Source of the DNA: Massilia sp. ZL223
GTDB taxonomy: Bacteria; Pseudomonadota; Gammaproteobacteria; Burkholderiales; Burkholderiaceae_D
DNA: 64,000 nt
Assembly (NCBI RefSeq): GCF_018119395.1
Contig: NZ_JAGPWD010000022.1
Location: 1-64,000 of the forward strand
Direction: 5' to 3'
The notes below the pieces were generated by a model. That model worked only from the letters and a program-made list of their open reading frames with translations, was not told the origin of the DNA and did not search any database. Of this stretch, positions 16,370 through 25,373 are shown piece after piece. The stretch's first letter is position 1, and each line of letters begins with the position of its first letter. Both the position numbers and the translations under genes were made by a program.

Positions 16370-18184
16370 TTAGTTGTGCAGCTTGACGCCGAAGCGCAGC
16401 GCGATGCCCAGGCCGATGGCCACGAGCGTGATATTGATGAAGGACAGCGCGGCCACCAGGTCGGTCGAGCCGCCGGCCCACAGCGAGACCAGCATGGCGC
16501 CGATCACCTCGGTGCCGGGCGTGAGCAGGTAGACGCCGGTCGAGTATTCGCGCTCGAAGATCAGGAACACCATCAGCCAGGCGCCCAGCATCCCGTACTT
16601 GATCAGCGGGAGCGTGACGTCGCGGGTGACGCGGCCGCGGCTGGCGCCGACAGCGCGCGCCGCCTCTTCCAGTTCCGGGCCGACCTGCAGCAGCGAGGTC
16701 GAGACCAGGCGCATGCCGTAGGCCAGCCAGACCACCGAATACGCCAGCCACAGGGCGAAGATGGTCGAGCGCAGCTGGCGCAACTGGGGAATGAAGTGTT
16801 CCGACAGCCAGGTGGCGATGCCGCTGTCCATGCCCTTGAGGATCTCGTCCAGCCAGCTCGGCACGAACAGGAAGACCCACAGGAAGGACAGGCCGGCCAG
16901 CAGGCCCGGCACCGCGCGCGGCACCAGCACGCTGTAGTCGAGCAGGCGGGTCACGCCGTCCGGCTTGCGGTGCATGGCCAGGGCGATCGCGGTGTAGCAG
17001 ACCACGGCCAGGGCGCCGCCGATCACGCCGATCAGGATCGTATTGATGATGCCGCGCACCAGCGAGTGCTGTTCGAAGATGTCGCGGAAGTGCTGCAGGG
17101 TCAGGACGTCGGCCAGGTTCACACCCTCGCCCCAGTACTGGACGAAGGAGCGCAGCACGATGCCCGACAGCGGCACCACGATGGTGACCGCGACCCAGCC
17201 GCCCAGCAGGGCCAGCGCCAGCCACTTCCACTTGCCCAGGGCGAGCGGCTTCTGGCGCGCGCCCTTGCCCTTGATCGAGACGTATTTGTTGGCCGACTTC
17301 AGCAGCCAGCGCTGCAGCATCACCAGCGGCATGGTCACCGCCACCAGGCACACGGCGACGGCCGCCATCAGGTGGTAGGACGGGGTGCCGAGCTTGTTGG
17401 TCAGCTTGTACAGGTAGGTGGCCAGCACCAGGTGGCCTTCCGGGTCGCCCAGCACCAGCACCAGGCCGAACACCTCGAAGCCGAGGAAGAACACCAGCAC
17501 GCCGGCATAGGCCAGGGCCGGCATGATCATCGGCAGCGAGACGTTGAACATCACCTGCAGCGGCGAAGCGCCGGAGACGCGCGCCGCCTCCTCGACGTCC
17601 GAGCCGAGGCTCTTCAGGGCGGACGAGGCGTACAGGTAGACGTGCGGCACGTGGGTCAGGCCGGCGATCACGACGATGCTGGTGAAGGAATACACGTTCC
17701 AGGGCACCACGCCGATCAGTCCGTGCACCCAGGTCGAATAGAAGCCGACCGGGCCCATCGCCACCACATAGCCGAAGCCCATGACCATCGGCGACACGAA
17801 GATCGGCACCAGCAGCAGCGGCGCGATCCAGCCGCGGCCCGGCAGGTCGGTGCGCACCATCAGGAAGGCCAGCATGCCGCCCAGCGGCACGGCGATCGCG
17901 GCCAGGCCGGTGGCCAGCAGCAGGCCGTTCTTGAAGGCCATCCAGAAGTCGCTGTCGTCGAAGATGAAGCGGTAGGCGTCCAGGCCGAGCGCCTTGTCCG
18001 GCATGAAGAAAGGCGCCGTCAGGACACTCTGGTAGAACACCAGGAACAGCGGCAGGAAGATCGCCAGGCAGGCGAGCAGGACGACGATGGCGCGCGGCCA
18101 GTTCAGGCGCGGCTTGCGCGCCTTGGGCGCATGCGGCGCGGCCCGCGACGGCAGGCGTGCGCCAGGCAGGGAGAAGGTAGACAT
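16370..18184 (-). CDS. ABC transporter fused permease, FbpB/AfuB type
   Basis: A 604-residue inner-membrane protein with about twelve helices, made of two fused permease domains. Each half has an EAA loop for docking the ATPase: EEAARVSGASPLQVMFNVSLP-like in the first (near residue 197, shown in part as EEAARVSGASPLQV) and EEAARAVGASRGRVTRDV in the second (near 500). The N-terminus (LPSRAAPHAPKARKPRLNW) is a basic cytoplasmic tail. Fused double permeases are the rule for the ferric ABC family, against separate subunits in most others. It lies between the binding-protein and ATPase genes. Confidence 0.88.
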   Translation of the reverse strand: MSTFSLPGARLPSRAAPHAPKARKPRLNWPRAIVVLLACLAIFLPLFLVFYQSVLTAPFFMPDKALGLDAYRFIFDDSDFWMAFKNGLLLATGLAAIAVPLGGMLAFLMVRTDLPGRGWIAPLLLVPIFVSPMVMGFGYVVAMGPVGFYSTWVHGLIGVVPWNVYSFTSIVVIAGLTHVPHVYLYASSALKSLGSDVEEAARVSGASPLQVMFNVSLPMIMPALAYAGVLVFFLGFEVFGLVLVLGDPEGHLVLATYLYKLTNKLGTPSYHLMAAVAVCLVAVTMPLVMLQRWLLKSANKYVSIKGKGARQKPLALGKWKWLALALLGGWVAVTIVVPLSGIVLRSFVQYWGEGVNLADVLTLQHFRDIFEQHSLVRGIINTILIGVIGGALAVVCYTAIALAMHRKPDGVTRLLDYSVLVPRAVPGLLAGLSFLWVFLFVPSWLDEILKGMDSGIATWLSEHFIPQLRQLRSTIFALWLAYSVVWLAYGMRLVSTSLLQVGPELEEAARAVGASRGRVTRDVTLPLIKYGMLGAWLMVFLIFEREYSTGVYLLTPGTEVIGAMLVSLWAGGSTDLVAALSFINITLVAIGLGIALRFGVKLHN

Positions 18185-18245
18185 GGGGAGATCCGATCAG
18201 GCAGCAAATCGGCGGGCCGGCGGCCCGCCATGGGAACCGCGCTTC

Positions 18246-19337
18246 TTACTTCTTGCCGGCGGTGGCTTTCCACTCCTTGAGGAAGGCCATGCGGATGGCC
18301 GGATCCAGGTATTCCGCCACGGCCGGGCTGACCGGCAGCGGCTTGATGTTCTTCTCGCCCACCATCTTGATCAAGTCGCTCGAGGTGGTCTCGCCGGTGA
18401 CGTCGGCGCGGATCGCATACAGCTTCGAGGCGTCGGAGATCACGGTCTGGCCGCGCTTGGACAGCAGGTAGTCCATCCACAGCTTGGCGGCGTTCGGATG
18501 CTTGGCCGCCTTGTTGATGAACTGGACGCGCGAGATGATCAGGGTGTAGTCCTTCGGCAGCACCACGCCCAGCGAGGGATCGGTCTTGGCGCGCACCAGC
18601 GCGTAGGAGCCCAGCACGTTGTAGCCGATCAGGTTCTCGCCCGACGAGATCCGCTCGAGCATGGTGCCGGTCGAGGACTGCACGCGCACCCGGGCCGTGC
18701 CGAAGGCTTGCAGCAGCGGCTTAAACTGCGGGAAGTCGCGCTCGTCCTGGGTGATGAACATGAAGCCGACGCCGGATTTCTCGATGTCGTAGGTGGTGAC
18801 CTTGTCCTGGAACTTCGGCTGCGCGATGATGCGCGCGAAGTCGGCATGGGTCTGCGGAATGTCGGCGCCGGTCACCAGGCGCTTGTTGTAGACGAAGGCG
18901 GCCGGCTCGAAGGTGGTGCCGTAGGCCGTGTCCTTCCACACCGCCCAGCCCGGGATCTTGCCCGCTTCGACCGACTTGTACGGCATCGCATGGCCGCCCG
19001 CGGCGAGCTTCATCTGCAGGTCCATGGCGGAGGACCACAGCACGTCGGCGGTGTCGCCGCCGGCCGCGTTCTCGGAAATGAAGCGGTTGTAGACTTCGGT
19101 CGAGTTCATGTCGTTGTACTCGACCGTGATGCCCGGATAGAGGACGTTGAAGTCCTTGATCAGCGGCTGCGCGGCCTTGCTGTCGGTGGCGCCGTAGACG
19201 ACCAGCTTGCCCTCCTTCCTGGCGCCGTCGACGATCTGCTGGTAGGCCGCCGGATAGCCGGCCGGCACCTGCGCCAGGGCCGGGGCGGCGATGAAGGCGG
19301 CGACGGCTGCGGCGATCAGGGTGTGCTTGATGTTCAT
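18246..19337 (-). CDS. periplasmic binding protein of the ferric-type ABC importer
   Basis: A 363-residue periplasmic solute-binding protein. The signal peptide is residues 1-22, ending PALAQ. KEGKLVVYGATDSKAAQPLI is the first strand and helix of the FbpA/AfuA-type fold. YNDMNSTEVYNRF, GDTADVLWSSAMD and GENLIGYNVLGSYAL follow as ligand-pocket segments. The paired Tyr ligand of iron-binding FbpA near the C-terminus is not evident, so the ligand may not be bare Fe3+. Phosphorylated sugars or phosphonates are alternatives seen in relatives. It is followed after 61 bp by its permease gene. Confidence 0.87.
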   Translation of the reverse strand: MNIKHTLIAAAVAAFIAAPALAQVPAGYPAAYQQIVDGARKEGKLVVYGATDSKAAQPLIKDFNVLYPGITVEYNDMNSTEVYNRFISENAAGGDTADVLWSSAMDLQMKLAAGGHAMPYKSVEAGKIPGWAVWKDTAYGTTFEPAAFVYNKRLVTGADIPQTHADFARIIAQPKFQDKVTTYDIEKSGVGFMFITQDERDFPQFKPLLQAFGTARVRVQSSTGTMLERISSGENLIGYNVLGSYALVRAKTDPSLGVVLPKDYTLIISRVQFINKAAKHPNAAKLWMDYLLSKRGQTVISDASKLYAIRADVTGETTSSDLIKMVGEKNIKPLPVSPAVAEYLDPAIRMAFLKEWKATAGKK

Positions 19338-19358
19338 GTTGTCTCCTTGTGTTTTTCG

Positions 19359-20339
19359 TTAGTGTTGGCGTACCAGCTTGAACTGCCTGGCTTGCCGGTT
19401 GTAGTCGGTGACTGCCTGCTTGATGTACCGGGTCAGGGCCTCCCCGGTGAGGGAAAAGGGAGTCAGGCCGGCCTGCTCGCGCAGGCGCGCGAAGCCGGGC
19501 GCGGCTTGCATGCGCTCGAAGGCGGCGACCCAGCGGCGGTAGTCGGCGTCCGGCACGTCGGGCCCCATCCACACGCCGCGGATCACCGGCCAGACCAGGT
19601 CGTAGCCCTGCTCGCGCGCGGTGGGCACCTTCGCCAGCACGCCCGGCAGGCGCTTTTCGGACAGCACCGCCAGCACGCGCACCTTGCCGGGGCCGGCGTA
19701 CAGCGAGGCTTCGGAGGCGTCGCCCGATATCGCCTGCACGTGGCCGCCGGCCATCGCGGTAAAGCCCTCGCCGCCGCCTTCGAGGGCGACGAAGCGCAGC
19801 TGCTTCGGGTCGATGCCTGCAAGGCGCGCCAGCAGCGCCATCTTCATCCAGTCCTGGCTGCCGATGGTGCCGGATACGCCGATCAGCACGGCCTGCGGAT
19901 CGCGCCGGATCGCCTCCACCAGCTCGCCCAGGCTGCGCCAGGGCGCATCCGCGCGGACCGCGATCATGCCGTAGTCGGCGCCCAGCGCGGCCACCCAGCG
20001 CACGTCGTCGGCGGTGGCCTTGCCGAACTTGCCCTGGGCGAGATTGAGCAGCGAGCCGCCGGAGAACGCGACCAGGGTGTCGGGCTCGGCGCGCCGCTGC
20101 GAGACCAGCGCGTGCCAGGCCACGGCGCCGATCCCGCCCGGCATGTAGCTCAGCCTCAAGCGGGGATCGCCCGGCCCTTCCGGCAGGGCCTTGCGCGCCA
20201 GCTTGCAGGTCAGGTCCATCGCGCCGCCCGGCTTGGACGGCACGATGCACTCGGCCTCGCCGCCGTGCGCGGAACCTGCCATGCAGGCCGCGCACAGCAA
20301 AGCGCTGGAGAGGAATCGCAGGATGGTCATGGCGTGCAT
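19359..20339 (-). CDS. Bug/TctC-family periplasmic binding protein, orphan
   Basis: A 326-residue Bug-family (tripartite tricarboxylate transporter) binding protein with a signal peptide ending SAHGGEA. Family features: VPSKPGGAMDLTCKLAR near the N-terminus, MPGGIGAVAWHAL, GVSGTIGSQDWMKMALL, and GPGKVRVLAVLSEKRLPGV. Bug proteins bind citrate, other carboxylates or amino acids. No TctA/TctB membrane genes are present here. It lies between a porin gene and an ABC operon. Start choice is ATG 20339; ATG 20330 is an in-frame alternative, and neither has a strong ribosome site. Confidence 0.85.
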   Translation of the reverse strand: MHAMTILRFLSSALLCAACMAGSAHGGEAECIVPSKPGGAMDLTCKLARKALPEGPGDPRLRLSYMPGGIGAVAWHALVSQRRAEPDTLVAFSGGSLLNLAQGKFGKATADDVRWVAALGADYGMIAVRADAPWRSLGELVEAIRRDPQAVLIGVSGTIGSQDWMKMALLARLAGIDPKQLRFVALEGGGEGFTAMAGGHVQAISGDASEASLYAGPGKVRVLAVLSEKRLPGVLAKVPTAREQGYDLVWPVIRGVWMGPDVPDADYRRWVAAFERMQAAPGFARLREQAGLTPFSLTGEALTRYIKQAVTDYNRQARQFKLVRQH

Positions 20340-20365
20340 CGGAACCGTGGGTCCGCGCCTGCGCA

Positions 20366-21439
20366 TCAGAAGCGGTGCTGGATGCCTGCGGTGACGCCGG
20401 TCTGCGTCGTGCCCATGCCCGCGTCGTCGCGCGACAGGCCGACCAGCTGGCCGTTGTCGGCCTTGGCGTGCGCCGCCGACAGATACAAGTCGGTGCGCTT
20501 GGACAGCGCGTACAGCATGCGCGCCACGAGCATGGTCGGGTTGGCGTCGCGCGCCGCCGGCAGGTTCCTGGTGTTGATGTGATAGACGGCGCCGGTCAGA
20601 GTGGCCTTGCCGGTCACGAAGCTGACGCCGCCCCAGTAGGTATCGGCGCGCAGGTCCGGCGTGGCCGCCTTGCCCGATTCCAGCTTGTAGCCGCGCATGC
20701 CGGCCGTGTAGCGCCACGGGCCGGTCTTGTAGTCGGCGCCCAAGTGGAAGACATTGGTCTGGTCGCGGCGGCCGGTGGCGGCCAGGGTCAGGCCGTTGAC
20801 CTGCTCCCAGGACGCCATCAGGCCGACGCCGTTGGCGAACCAGGAACCGCCGACCGCGACCTTGCGGCCGTCGGATTCGTGGGCCGGCTGTTCGCCCAGG
20901 CCGATGCTGGCGCCGTAGGTGAAGGTGCTGTCGCCCGACTTGGTGGTGCCGGTGTACTTGACCAGGTTGTCGAAGGCGGTGGTCATGCCGTATTTCGACG
21001 GGCCGGTGGCGCCGCCGGTGGTGGCCCAGGAATAGTTGGGCGCGAAGCCCATCGGGTCGAACTTGATCACCAGGTCATAGGTGGTGGTGAAGGAGCGGCC
21101 GATGATCACGCGGCCGAAACCGCCTTCCAGGCCGACGTTGGCCTGGCGCTTGAACAGCGGGCCGTCCGATGCGCCGGTGTCCATCAGGATGCCGCCTTCG
21201 AGGGTATAGACGGCCTTCAGGCCGCCGCCCAGGTCTTCGCTGCCGCGCAGGCCCCAGCGCGAGGTATTCTTGCCGCCCGAGACGACGCGCGCCATGCTGC
21301 CGCCGTCGGCGTCGGCATGGTTGACGACTTCCACGCCGGCGTCGATCAGGCCATAGACCTGGACGTTCGATTGGGCGTTGGCGGACTGGTTCAGGGAAAG
21401 CGCTGCCAGGACGGCGAGCGCGAGGGCCGACTTCTTCAT
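20366..21439 (-). CDS. Gram-negative trimeric porin (betaproteobacterial family)
   Basis: A 357-residue outer-membrane porin. The signal peptide is MKKSALALAVLAALSLNQSA followed by NAQ, then SNVQVYGLIDAGVEV as first strand. RWGLRGSEDLGGGLKAVYTLE and FGRVIIGRSFTTTYD are hallmarks of betaproteobacterial general porins. The protein ends GIQHRF, with the terminal Phe needed for barrel assembly. Start ATG 21439 follows CCGGAGACC. It is the first gene of the leftward transport group, so it may supply the outer-membrane step for the Bug and ABC cargo. Confidence 0.92.
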   Translation of the reverse strand: MKKSALALAVLAALSLNQSANAQSNVQVYGLIDAGVEVVNHADADGGSMARVVSGGKNTSRWGLRGSEDLGGGLKAVYTLEGGILMDTGASDGPLFKRQANVGLEGGFGRVIIGRSFTTTYDLVIKFDPMGFAPNYSWATTGGATGPSKYGMTTAFDNLVKYTGTTKSGDSTFTYGASIGLGEQPAHESDGRKVAVGGSWFANGVGLMASWEQVNGLTLAATGRRDQTNVFHLGADYKTGPWRYTAGMRGYKLESGKAATPDLRADTYWGGVSFVTGKATLTGAVYHINTRNLPAARDANPTMLVARMLYALSKRTDLYLSAAHAKADNGQLVGLSRDDAGMGTTQTGVTAGIQHRF

Positions 21440-21560
21440 AAGGTCTCCGGTTGTTGTAATCGTGGCAGTCGCGGTGCGCTGCTGTTTGATCAACTATATG
21501 GGCCTCAAGCTTTCAATCAGCTTTCAGCCCACCGGAGAGGCGAATGGAAGGCGGCTCCTC

Positions 21561-23447
21561 TTATTTCCAGTCGCCGCGCAGGGCCAGCACCTGCTCCTGC
21601 AGGTACTCGGGCGTGGCCTTGTCCGGCGTGACCGGCAGGCCGACCGCCAGCGCCAGCTTGGAGCGCACGCCACGCTCGATGCGGCGCTCGAACAGGTTGG
21701 CCTTGTCGCGGGTGAACATGCTGCCCCACAGGCCGCGCAGGGCCATCGGGATCACGGGCACCTGGCTGCGCGCGACGATCTTGGCGATCCCGGCGCGGAA
21801 CTCGCTGATCTCGCCGGTCGAGGTCAGCTTCCCTTCCGGGAAGATGCAGACCAGTTCACCGTCGTGCAGCGCATGGGCGATGTCCACGAAGGCCTTCTCC
21901 ATCACCCACGGGTCTTCCTTGGCCGGCGCGATCGGGATGGTCTTGGCGGCGCGGAACAGCCAGCTCAGGAAAGGCGTCTTGAAGATGCGGTGGTCCATCA
22001 CGAAGCGGATCGGGCGCGGGCTGGCGGCGCCGATCACCAGCGCGTCGACGTAGCTGACGTGGTTGCACACCAGGACCGCCGGGCCCTGTTCTGGAATGCG
22101 CGCCATGTCCACGGTACGCACGCGGTAGACGGTGTGGATCAGGAGCCAGGCCAGGAAGCGCATCAGGAATTCCGGCACCAGCGAGAAGATGTAGACCGCC
22201 ACCAGGGCGTTCAGCAGGGCCGTGACCAGGAACAGTTCGGGAATGGTGAAGCCCTGCCCCAGCAGCAGGATCGCCACGCCGGCCGAGGCCACCATGAACA
22301 GGGCGTTGAGGATGTTCATGCCGGCGATGGTGCGCGAGACGTGCTTCTGGTCGCAGCGGGTCTGGATCAGGGCGAACAGCGGCACGATGAAGAAGCCGCC
22401 GAAGATGCCGATCAGGACGATGTCGGCCAGGATGCGCGGCACGCCCGGCTGGGCCAGCAGCGCGAAGGCGTCCACCGCGGCGGTCCCGGCATAGGCGCTG
22501 CTGGCGAAATACAGGTCGATGCCGAACACCGACAGGCCGATCGAGCCGAAGGGCACCAGGCCGATCTCGACCTTGCGGCCCGACAGGCGCTCGCACAGCA
22601 GCGAGCCGGCGCCGATCCCGAGCGAGAACACGGTCAGCAGCAGCACGAACACGCTGTGGTCGCCGTGCAGGTAGTCCTTGGCGAACAGCGGGAATTGCGC
22701 CAGCACCAGCGCGCCGTAGAACCAGAACCAGGAATTGCCCAGCATCGACAGGAACACGGTACGGTTCTGGCGCGAGAAGTTCAGGTTGCGGATCGATTCG
22801 GCAAACGGGTTGCGGCTGATTTTCAGCTCCGGCGCCGGGGCCGGCGACGGCGGAATGCGCCAGCTGGCAAGCAGGCCCAGCACCGCGCAGCCCAGGGTGG
22901 CGCCCGCCACCAGCTCGATGCCGAAAGGCTTGGTGGCCACCAGCACGGCGCCGGCGACTTCGCCCAGCAGGATGCCGACGAAGGTGCCCATCTCGATGAC
23001 GCCGTTGCCGCCCACCAGTTCTTCGGGCTTGAGCTGCTGCGGCAGGTAGGCGTACTTGACCGGGCCGAACAGGGTCGAATGCAGGCCCATGCCGGCCACG
23101 GCCGCCACCAGCAGCCACAGCGTGTGGGTCAGCCAGCCGATGCAGGCCACCAGCATGATGGCGATCTCGAGCAGCTTGACGAAGCGCGCCAGCTGGCCCT
23201 TGTCGAACTTGTCCGCGACCTGGCCGGCGGTGGCCGAGAACAGCACGAAGGGCAGGATGAACAGGCCCGGGATCAGGTTGTTCAGCAGGGCCGGATCGAG
23301 CGTGGTCCAGGACAGCGCGTCATAGGTCAGCACGACCAGCAGCGCGGTCTTGAACAGGTTGTCGTTGAAGGCGCCCAGGAACTGGGTCCAGAAGAAGGGG
23401 CCAAAACGGCGCTGCGTCAGCAGGGAAAACTGGTTCGGTTGGCTCAT
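21561..23447 (-). CDS. LplT-like MFS transporter fused to a PlsC acyltransferase
   Basis: A 628-residue inner-membrane fusion. Residues 1-410 are a 12-helix MFS domain like the lysophospholipid flippase LplT (RRFGPFFWTQFLGAFNDN at the start). Residues about 430-628 are a glycerophospholipid acyltransferase with the H-x4-D motif in CNHVSYVDAL (near 460) and IFPEGKLTSTGE as the substrate-binding motif. Together they would flip lysophospholipids inward and re-acylate them. The third module of the long Aas-type fusions, the acyl-ACP synthetase, is missing, so acyl-ACP or acyl-CoA must come from elsewhere. Start ATG 23447 (MSQPNQF) fits the family, though its ribosome site is weak. Confidence 0.88.
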   Translation of the reverse strand: MSQPNQFSLLTQRRFGPFFWTQFLGAFNDNLFKTALLVVLTYDALSWTTLDPALLNNLIPGLFILPFVLFSATAGQVADKFDKGQLARFVKLLEIAIMLVACIGWLTHTLWLLVAAVAGMGLHSTLFGPVKYAYLPQQLKPEELVGGNGVIEMGTFVGILLGEVAGAVLVATKPFGIELVAGATLGCAVLGLLASWRIPPSPAPAPELKISRNPFAESIRNLNFSRQNRTVFLSMLGNSWFWFYGALVLAQFPLFAKDYLHGDHSVFVLLLTVFSLGIGAGSLLCERLSGRKVEIGLVPFGSIGLSVFGIDLYFASSAYAGTAAVDAFALLAQPGVPRILADIVLIGIFGGFFIVPLFALIQTRCDQKHVSRTIAGMNILNALFMVASAGVAILLLGQGFTIPELFLVTALLNALVAVYIFSLVPEFLMRFLAWLLIHTVYRVRTVDMARIPEQGPAVLVCNHVSYVDALVIGAASPRPIRFVMDHRIFKTPFLSWLFRAAKTIPIAPAKEDPWVMEKAFVDIAHALHDGELVCIFPEGKLTSTGEISEFRAGIAKIVARSQVPVIPMALRGLWGSMFTRDKANLFERRIERGVRSKLALAVGLPVTPDKATPEYLQEQVLALRGDWK

Positions 23448-23737
23448 GCGCAAATTCGCTGAAAAAGGTTCGCTGGACGGGAGTGCGTAATGTACAACGG
23501 CGGCCCCCGGTAAACAAACGCTGTTTCTCACATTCATTATCCGGTAGCCGGAAGGGATACCTGCGGTCGCAGGTCTCGATACCCATGTCACTTGGCGACG
23601 CGCTATTGAACACGAATCGTGGCGCTGGACGGGCGTGCGAAATCAAACTGTATGTTTCAAACAATACCTGATTGAAATGGCTCAAGCAGGCCCCGTTCCG
23701 GAGCCATGCTGCAGTGCAGCGCAGGTAGAATCCGCGG
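23448..23737. other. 290-bp intergenic stretch, no clear gene
   Basis: Lower GC than the neighbours. A small hairpin ACCTGCG-GT-CGCAGGT lies at 23559-23574. TAGAAT at about 23727 could be a -10 element for the small rightward ORF that follows. I see no other recognisable element. Confidence 0.35.
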
Positions 23738-23938
23738 ATGACTTCCGCCAACTTCCACGTTTGCTACGCCAGCGTCGCCAGCGCGCTGTTCGAGCACATC
23801 GAGCAGGATCTGCTCCTCCTGACCACCGCCCTCCTCGACGACGACGAGGCCCAGCCACAGCGCCATTTGCCCGGCCACCTGCCCGATACGGTGCGGGGAA
23901 CGATACCGGTCCAGTGGGACATGCCGCCCATCTGTTGA
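23738..23938 (+). CDS. small hypothetical protein (66 aa)
   Basis: An open frame coding for MTSANFHVCYASVASALFEH and ending WDMPPIC. Nearly every third base is G or C, like the real genes nearby, and nothing convincing is coded on the other strand. There is no ribosome site; TAGAAT ends about 7 bp before the ATG, so a leaderless message is possible. The protein has an amphipathic helix (VASALFEHIEQDLLLLTTAL) then an acidic, His/Pro-rich tail. No family is recognised. Confidence 0.4.
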   Translation: MTSANFHVCYASVASALFEHIEQDLLLLTTALLDDDEAQPQRHLPGHLPDTVRGTIPVQWDMPPIC

Positions 23939-23961
23939 CGCGGCCTGGGCGAAACCCGGGC

Positions 23962-24007
23962 AAAAAAAATGATACGGAAAAACGGCCCAGGCCGTCGTTT
24001 CCGTATC
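23962..24007 (-). terminator. intrinsic terminator of hom
   Basis: On the minus strand GATACGGAAA pairs with TTTCCGTATC around an inner ACGGCC/GGCCGT stem and is followed by eight T. It lies 25 bp past the hom stop codon. Confidence 0.9.
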
Positions 24008-24032
24008 ATGTTCGCCGCGCAGCGGCGCCGGA

Positions 24033-25352
24033 TCAGCTCAGGGCTTCGAGACGGATGCGGGTGACCTTGCTGATCACCGCCGGCAGCTGCTCGATCTTGG
24101 CGATCGCCGCGTCGATGTTCTTCTCGCGCGTCTGGTGGGTCAGCATGATGATGTCGAGGTCGGTCTGGTCGCCCGGCTCCTTCTGCAGCACGGCGTCGAT
24201 CGAGATGCCGGCGTCGGCCAGGATGCGGGTCAGGTCGGCCATCACGCCCAGCTGGTCCTTCACGTGCACGCGCAGGTAGTAGCTGGTGGTGATCTCGGAC
24301 ATCGGCACGATCGCCACGTCGGTCATCTCGCCCGGCTGGAAGGCCAGGTGCGGCACGCGGCAGTACGGGTCCACGGTCGCCAGGCGGGTCACGTCGACCA
24401 AATCGGCGATCACGGCCGAGGCGGTCGGCTCCGAACCGGCGCCCTTGCCGTAGTAGAGCGAGGCGCCGACGGCGTCGGCCTGCACCAGCACGGCGTTCAT
24501 CGCGCCCTCCACGTTGGCGATCAGGCGCGCGGCCGGGATCAGGGTCGGGTGCACGCGCAGTTCGATGCCGTCGCCGCTTTCGGTGCGGGTGCGGCGCGTG
24601 ATGCCCAGCAGCTTGATGCGGTAGCCCAGCTGCTCGGCATAGCGGATGTCGGCCGCTTCCAGCTTGCTGATGCCCTCGATATAGGCCTTGTCGAACTGCA
24701 CCGGGATGCCGAAGGCGATCGCCGACATGATGGTCAGCTTGTGCGCCGCATCCACGCCTTCGATGTCGAAGGTCGGGTCGGCCTCGGCATAGCCCAGCTC
24801 CTGCGCCTGCTTGAGCACCGTCGCGAAGTCCAGGCCCTTCTCGCGCATTTCGGACAGGATGAAGTTGGTGGTGCCGTTGATGATGCCGGCCACCGATTCG
24901 ATGCGGTTGGCGGTCAGGCCTTCGCGCAGCGCCTTGATGATCGGCACGCCGCCGGCCACCGCCGCTTCGAAGGCCACCGTCACGCCCTTGTCCTGGGCGG
25001 CGGCGAAGATTTCGTTGCCGTGCAGCGCCAACAGGGCCTTGTTGGCGGTGACCACGTGCTTGCCGTTGGCGATCGCCTTGAGCACCAGCTCGCGCGGCAG
25101 TTCGTAGCCGCCGATCAGTTCCACGACGATGTCGATGTCGGGATGGTTGACCACGGCGAACGGGTCGGCCACCACCTCAATGCTGTTCCCGGTCAGCTGG
25201 CGTGCCCGTTCAATATTGCGCACTGCCGCCATGGTAATTTCGATGCCGCGGCCGGCACGGCGGCGGATCTCTTCCTGGTTGCGCTGAAGAACGTTAAAGG
25301 TGCCGGCACCGACAGTGCCGAGCCCCAGTAGGCCAACTTTGATGGGTTTCAT
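24033..25352 (-). CDS. hom: homoserine dehydrogenase
   Basis: A 439-residue NAD(P)-dependent enzyme that reduces aspartate semialdehyde to homoserine, the branch point to threonine and methionine. The Rossmann motif GLLGLGTVGAGT is at residues 8-19. VTANKALLA, AAVAGGVPIIKAL and GIINGTTNFILSEM are family hallmarks around the active site. Residues about 350-430 are a C-terminal ACT domain (YYLRVHVKDQLGVMADL), consistent with threonine feedback. The length is usual for monofunctional Hom. It follows alaA by 21 bp in the same direction, a linkage common in Betaproteobacteria, and ends at a strong intrinsic terminator. Confidence 0.97.
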   Translation of the reverse strand: MKPIKVGLLGLGTVGAGTFNVLQRNQEEIRRRAGRGIEITMAAVRNIERARQLTGNSIEVVADPFAVVNHPDIDIVVELIGGYELPRELVLKAIANGKHVVTANKALLALHGNEIFAAAQDKGVTVAFEAAVAGGVPIIKALREGLTANRIESVAGIINGTTNFILSEMREKGLDFATVLKQAQELGYAEADPTFDIEGVDAAHKLTIMSAIAFGIPVQFDKAYIEGISKLEAADIRYAEQLGYRIKLLGITRRTRTESGDGIELRVHPTLIPAARLIANVEGAMNAVLVQADAVGASLYYGKGAGSEPTASAVIADLVDVTRLATVDPYCRVPHLAFQPGEMTDVAIVPMSEITTSYYLRVHVKDQLGVMADLTRILADAGISIDAVLQKEPGDQTDLDIIMLTHQTREKNIDAAIAKIEQLPAVISKVTRIRLEALS

Positions 25353-25373
25353 GGTGTTGTTTCTCGTTGAAGT

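Noticed and set aside
16376-18280. Rightward open frame opposite the permease gene
   Set aside because: Gln/His/Arg-rich translation without motifs, antisense to an unmistakable membrane protein.
19359-20717. Longer version of the Bug protein gene starting far upstream
   Set aside because: The extension overlaps the porin gene and lacks a signal peptide; the ATG at 20339 gives a normal one.
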